Assembly: GCA_903922735.1 (NCBI GenBank)
Contig: CAIXUZ010000060.1
Coordinates: 263,883 to 316,830, forward strand
Direction of reading: 5' to 3'
DNA: 52,948 bases
Source of the DNA: an uncultured Verrucomicrobia subdivision 3 bacterium
GTDB taxonomy: Bacteria > Verrucomicrobiota > Verrucomicrobiia > Limisphaerales > UBA11358
The notes beneath the pieces are model-generated. The model searched no databases and was not told where the DNA came from. It saw only the letters and a list, made by a program, of their open reading frames with translations. Positions 50,303 to 52,948 of the stretch are shown piece by piece (the stretch's first letter is position 1; every line of letters starts with the position of its first letter). The position numbers and the translations under genes are program-made.

Positions 50303-52948
50303 TTATGGATTAAGGATGACCCGATAGAATCTAGAGGGACTGGATTGATCCGGCCGGCTGATGGTCGTCGGCGGACCGTCGTCATACCAGAAGGTCGAAG
50401 TGGCGCTGGCAACGATGGACGGCACGGCGGTATTCCACGTCGCCATGGAGTCATCGCTGTACTCCACCGTATAGGTCCGTCCCGGAATACTGGTAAACTG
50501 CAGCAGGAACCGGATGTTAGATGGGTTGCGCAAATCAACAAAGCCCTTCTGAATAATGTTGGCCGGGACTCCGTTCGGACGCGCCACGGTGGGGGCGGGA
50601 ATCGCCACCGCCGTCAATGAGTTGGTGAAGGGGCGCCGATCCGGAACCCAGAATTCCAGCACAAATCTCACGCTGGAACCATTCGTAAAAGCCGGGAACG
50701 GCAGGAGCGGCGAATTATACGGCGGATCATATTCCACATACGGCACGCCGTTGTTTGTGCCGGTCGCATTGTAAAGGGTGACACCGCTGCGCAGCCCGCC
50801 GACATAAAGCCGCAAGGCATGAACCGGCACGGTTCCAATATTCGTCACCGTGACAAATTCCTCATAAAGCTGGGTCTGCGGATTCCACGCGCTGGTGCCA
50901 ACAATGAATAGATTTGGCCCGATGGGAATAATCGTGTTGGTGAGCACCGCGTTGGTCGGATAAGTGTTCGTCGCGAGGAATACACTGAACACACCGGGCG
51001 TAATCACTGTTCGCACCTGCGCCGTGGGCAAGGTGCCGTTGTTGTTGTTCGTGTTCGGGTCAAACGTCGTCGCGAAGGCGGACGCCACATTTGTCAGCGA
51101 GCCAATAAAGAAGGATGTGTTCGTCTGGACAAAATTGTAGGGATTAGCCGGGAACGAGAACAAATTTGTCGAGCCGATGGCTGCCTGAGCAACACTCACC
51201 GTGAAATTAGTCGATTGCCCGTTCGTCAACAGCGGCAACAGCGGCCAAACCACGATCCCGTTGGAAAGAACGCCGCCGCCCGATGCGCTGGTGAAAACCA
51301 GATTTGTCGGCAGGAAATCCCTCGTCAGCGTGCTGATTGCCGATGAAGGACCACCATTGCTCACCACTACCGTGTAGGAGAAAGCATCGCCCAACGTCAC
51401 ATTGGTTGGCCCATACAAAAACACTTGGACATCCGCCACTTGTTTGACCGTGGTGACAACTCGCGACTGAGGCAATGAGCCGTTGTTGTTGTTCGTGTTC
51501 GGATCAAAAACTGCCGAGGTGGCCGAGGCAATATCCAGCAAAGAACTGACAGAGGCAGATGCCAGCATCGAAATATTGAAAGTTGCCACCGCACCGGGCG
51601 CAAGCGTGGATTGATTCCAAGTCACAATCCCAGTGACATTGTTGGAATAGCCAGCCGTCGCGCTTTGGAATGTCCCGCCCGCCGGCAGTGAATCCTGGAC
51701 AACAATGCTGGTCGCGGTGGACGGCCCGGCGTTCGACACGATGATGGTGTAGTTTGCCACGGCACCAATGTTGACATTCGTGTCACCGGTCTTGAACACC
51801 ACCACATCCGCCACCGGCGTGATGACGGTAACCGAACGGGCATTGCTCAATGAACCGTTGTTATTCGTCACATTCAAATCCAAAGTTATGGATCCTCCGG
51901 AAGCAATGTTTGTAAAGGTGCCGCCCTCCACCGCAAAGGCGGTAACTGTAAGGTTCGTCACCCCGTTCACCGGGAGTGAGGAAACCAGCCAGGTTACCGT
52001 GTTGCCAGAATTCACGCCATAAGCAGAACCGGCAAAGGTGAATCCGGGCGACAAAAGATTCGTTACAAAAATATTTGTCGCAATGGACGGCCCGAGGTTT
52101 GTAACCGTCACCGTAAAGACGAGGTTGGAACCGGCGACCCCATTCGTCGGACCAAATTGAGCGACCGCCACGTCTACAGCGGCAACCACCGTCAACACGC
52201 CGTTGCTGTAATTGATATTGTAGTTCGCCGGGTTAAACGTCCCGCCCGTGGCGTTCGTCACTGTGATTGCATACGCCCCCACTGGTGCCGTATTCGTCGC
52301 CCCAGAACTCGTCAACGTCACGCTCCCCACGGTCTCCGCATTCACCAACCCGCTCACTCCGAAGTCCGGTGACGGCAGCGTCGTGTCAAACACATACGTC
52401 GTGCCAAACATCTTGTTCGTCGAGTTTGCCGTAATCACCAGCGTGGCTTTGTTGATGACGGTCACCACCGGCGGCGAGGTGTTGTTGGTCCGATTTGGAT
52501 CCAAAGTCGGACTGCCGACCATCGCATAATTGGTCACGGTTGCACTAGCCGTCGGATGGACGGTCAAAGTCAAATTGGTAGTTGAGCCTGATGCCAAATT
52601 ACCCAGATTCGTCCAAACAACCTGATTGCCATTGGTCGTCCAACCAGTGCTGGCGCTGACAAAGACCAAGCCCGCCGGCAAACTGTCGGTGACGGAAAGA
52701 TTTGCCGCCAACGATGGACCAAAATTGGTCACCAAAATCGTGTAATCAAAATTGGTGCCGTAGGTGACAGGCGACGGGCTGCTCTTGCCCACCACTAGGT
52801 CTGCCGCCGGCGTCACGTTGATGATGGCCACATTCGTGTTGTTCCCCAAATTCGGATCATACGTCGGGCTGCTCGCGCTCGCCACGTTCGTCAGCGGCCC
52901 AAACCCAGGCGCCACCGCCACGATCACAAGGTTCGTCACCCCGCCCGC
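50303..52948 (-). CDS. DUF11/MBG-repeat surface protein (3' part only)
   Basis: The frame is open to the right edge, so the protein starts outside the window. At least four DUF11 repeats are visible (NFGPSLAANLSVTDSLPAG-like), linked by Asn-rich joints of the type DPNTNNNNGSLP. Between the first two there is an MBG-type domain (FDTTLPSPDFGVSGL). The C-terminal 270 residues form a different beta-rich domain, ending RFYRVILNP like the sedolisin, which marks a shared export or attachment tail. A large adhesin or S-layer-associated protein is likely. There is no sortase or PEP-CTERM signal at the end. Confidence 0.85.
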   Translation of the reverse strand, partial: AGGVTNLVIVAVAPGFGPLTNVASASSPTYDPNLGNNTNVAIINVTPAADLVVGKSSPSPVTYGTNFDYTILVTNFGPSLAANLSVTDSLPAGLVFVSASTGWTTNGNQVVWTNLGNLASGSTTNLTLTVHPTASATVTNYAMVGSPTLDPNRTNNTSPPVVTVINKATLVITANSTNKMFGTTYVFDTTLPSPDFGVSGLVNAETVGSVTLTSSGATNTAPVGAYAITVTNATGGTFNPANYNINYSNGVLTVVAAVDVAVAQFGPTNGVAGSNLVFTVTVTNLGPSIATNIFVTNLLSPGFTFAGSAYGVNSGNTVTWLVSSLPVNGVTNLTVTAFAVEGGTFTNIASGGSITLDLNVTNNNGSLSNARSVTVITPVADVVVFKTGDTNVNIGAVANYTIIVSNAGPSTATSIVVQDSLPAGGTFQSATAGYSNNVTGIVTWNQSTLAPGAVATFNISMLASASVSSLLDIASATSAVFDPNTNNNNGSLPQSRVVTTVKQVADVQVFLYGPTNVTLGDAFSYTVVVSNGGPSSAISTLTRDFLPTNLVFTSASGGGVLSNGIVVWPLLPLLTNGQSTNFTVSVAQAAIGSTNLFSFPANPYNFVQTNTSFFIGSLTNVASAFATTFDPNTNNNNGTLPTAQVRTVITPGVFSVFLATNTYPTNAVLTNTIIPIGPNLFIVGTSAWNPQTQLYEEFVTVTNIGTVPVHALRLYVGGLRSGVTLYNATGTNNGVPYVEYDPPYNSPLLPFPAFTNGSSVRFVLEFWVPDRRPFTNSLTAVAIPAPTVARPNGVPANIIQKGFVDLRNPSNIRFLLQFTSIPGRTYTVEYSDDSMATWNTAVPSIVASATSTFWYDDGPPTTISRPDQSSPSRFYRVILNP

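Overview
The window looks like a chromosomal segment of a Verrucomicrobiota bacterium, probably of the Pedosphaera/Limisphaera kind. This is an inference from several traits: secreted proteins rich in Asn and Thr with DUF11 and S53 architectures, an exosortase, a GbsR-type regulator, GC-rich coding DNA, and AT-rich intergenic DNA full of 7-bp tandem repeats. No 16S gene is present to settle the point.

Layout. 1-2.9 kb: the start of an unknown exported protein cut by the left edge, then a secreted sedolisin-type peptidase (both minus strand). 3.0-4.7 kb: a plus-strand pair, an MBL-fold hydrolase and a TrmH-type RNA methyltransferase. 4.7-5.7 kb: a family 2 glycosyltransferase, with tRNA-Ala(GGC) beside it. 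6.1-33.8 kb: one long minus-strand surface-polysaccharide locus. Read in the direction of transcription it holds a nucleotide-sugar dehydrogenase, a Wzx-type flippase, a PP-loop ATPase, a pyruvyl transferase, a PIG-L deacetylase, a GNAT/FemAB-like transferase, an AT3-SGNH O-acyltransferase, several GT-B glycosyltransferases, a Wzy-like polymerase, an FkbM methyltransferase, a beta-helix (pectate-lyase-like) secreted protein, two more GT4 enzymes, an exosortase with an EpsI-like tail, a WcaF-type acetyltransferase, a YdcF-type protein, a small nucleotidyltransferase pair, a fused cytidylyltransferase/GHMP kinase and a last GT4, followed by a likely terminator. 33.8-34.8 kb: a plus-strand helix-turn-helix gene set among palindromes and direct repeats. 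34.8-41 kb: a zinc-ribbon membrane protein and a nucleotide-sugar module (two SDR epimerases, an APH/NahK-like kinase, a second nucleotide-sugar dehydrogenase, and a four-helix-bundle gene between them). 41-44.7 kb: a TolB-like beta-propeller protein, a GbsR/MarR regulator and HflX. 44.8-49.2 kb: a plus-strand operon of porin, type-1-copper cupredoxin and hybrid histidine kinase. 49.2-52.9 kb: an outer-membrane beta-barrel and the 3' part of a large DUF11/MBG surface protein that runs off the right edge.

How it fits together: sugar nucleotides made by the epimerase/dehydrogenase/kinase modules would feed the glycosyltransferases. The repeat unit would be decorated with pyruvate, acyl and methyl groups, with amine sites exposed by deacetylation, then flipped, polymerised and perhaps trimmed by the beta-helix protein. 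The exosortase suggests that sorting of surface proteins is coupled to this polymer, as in exosortase/EPS loci elsewhere. No initiating sugar-phosphate transferase, Wza/Wzc export machinery or sortable substrate is visible here.

The most unusual signal is not a gene. Between about 3 kb and 40.6 kb there are about 20 short arrays of 7-bp (sometimes 8-bp) units with many different sequences. Most lie in intergenic gaps, but at least six lie in frame inside genes, where the 21-bp period adds Lys/Arg/Glu/Ser-rich heptapeptide repeats to otherwise ordinary enzymes. Two paralogous dehydrogenases carry them at the same position with different units. A second family of TGTAGC-headed hairpins occupies some of the same gaps.
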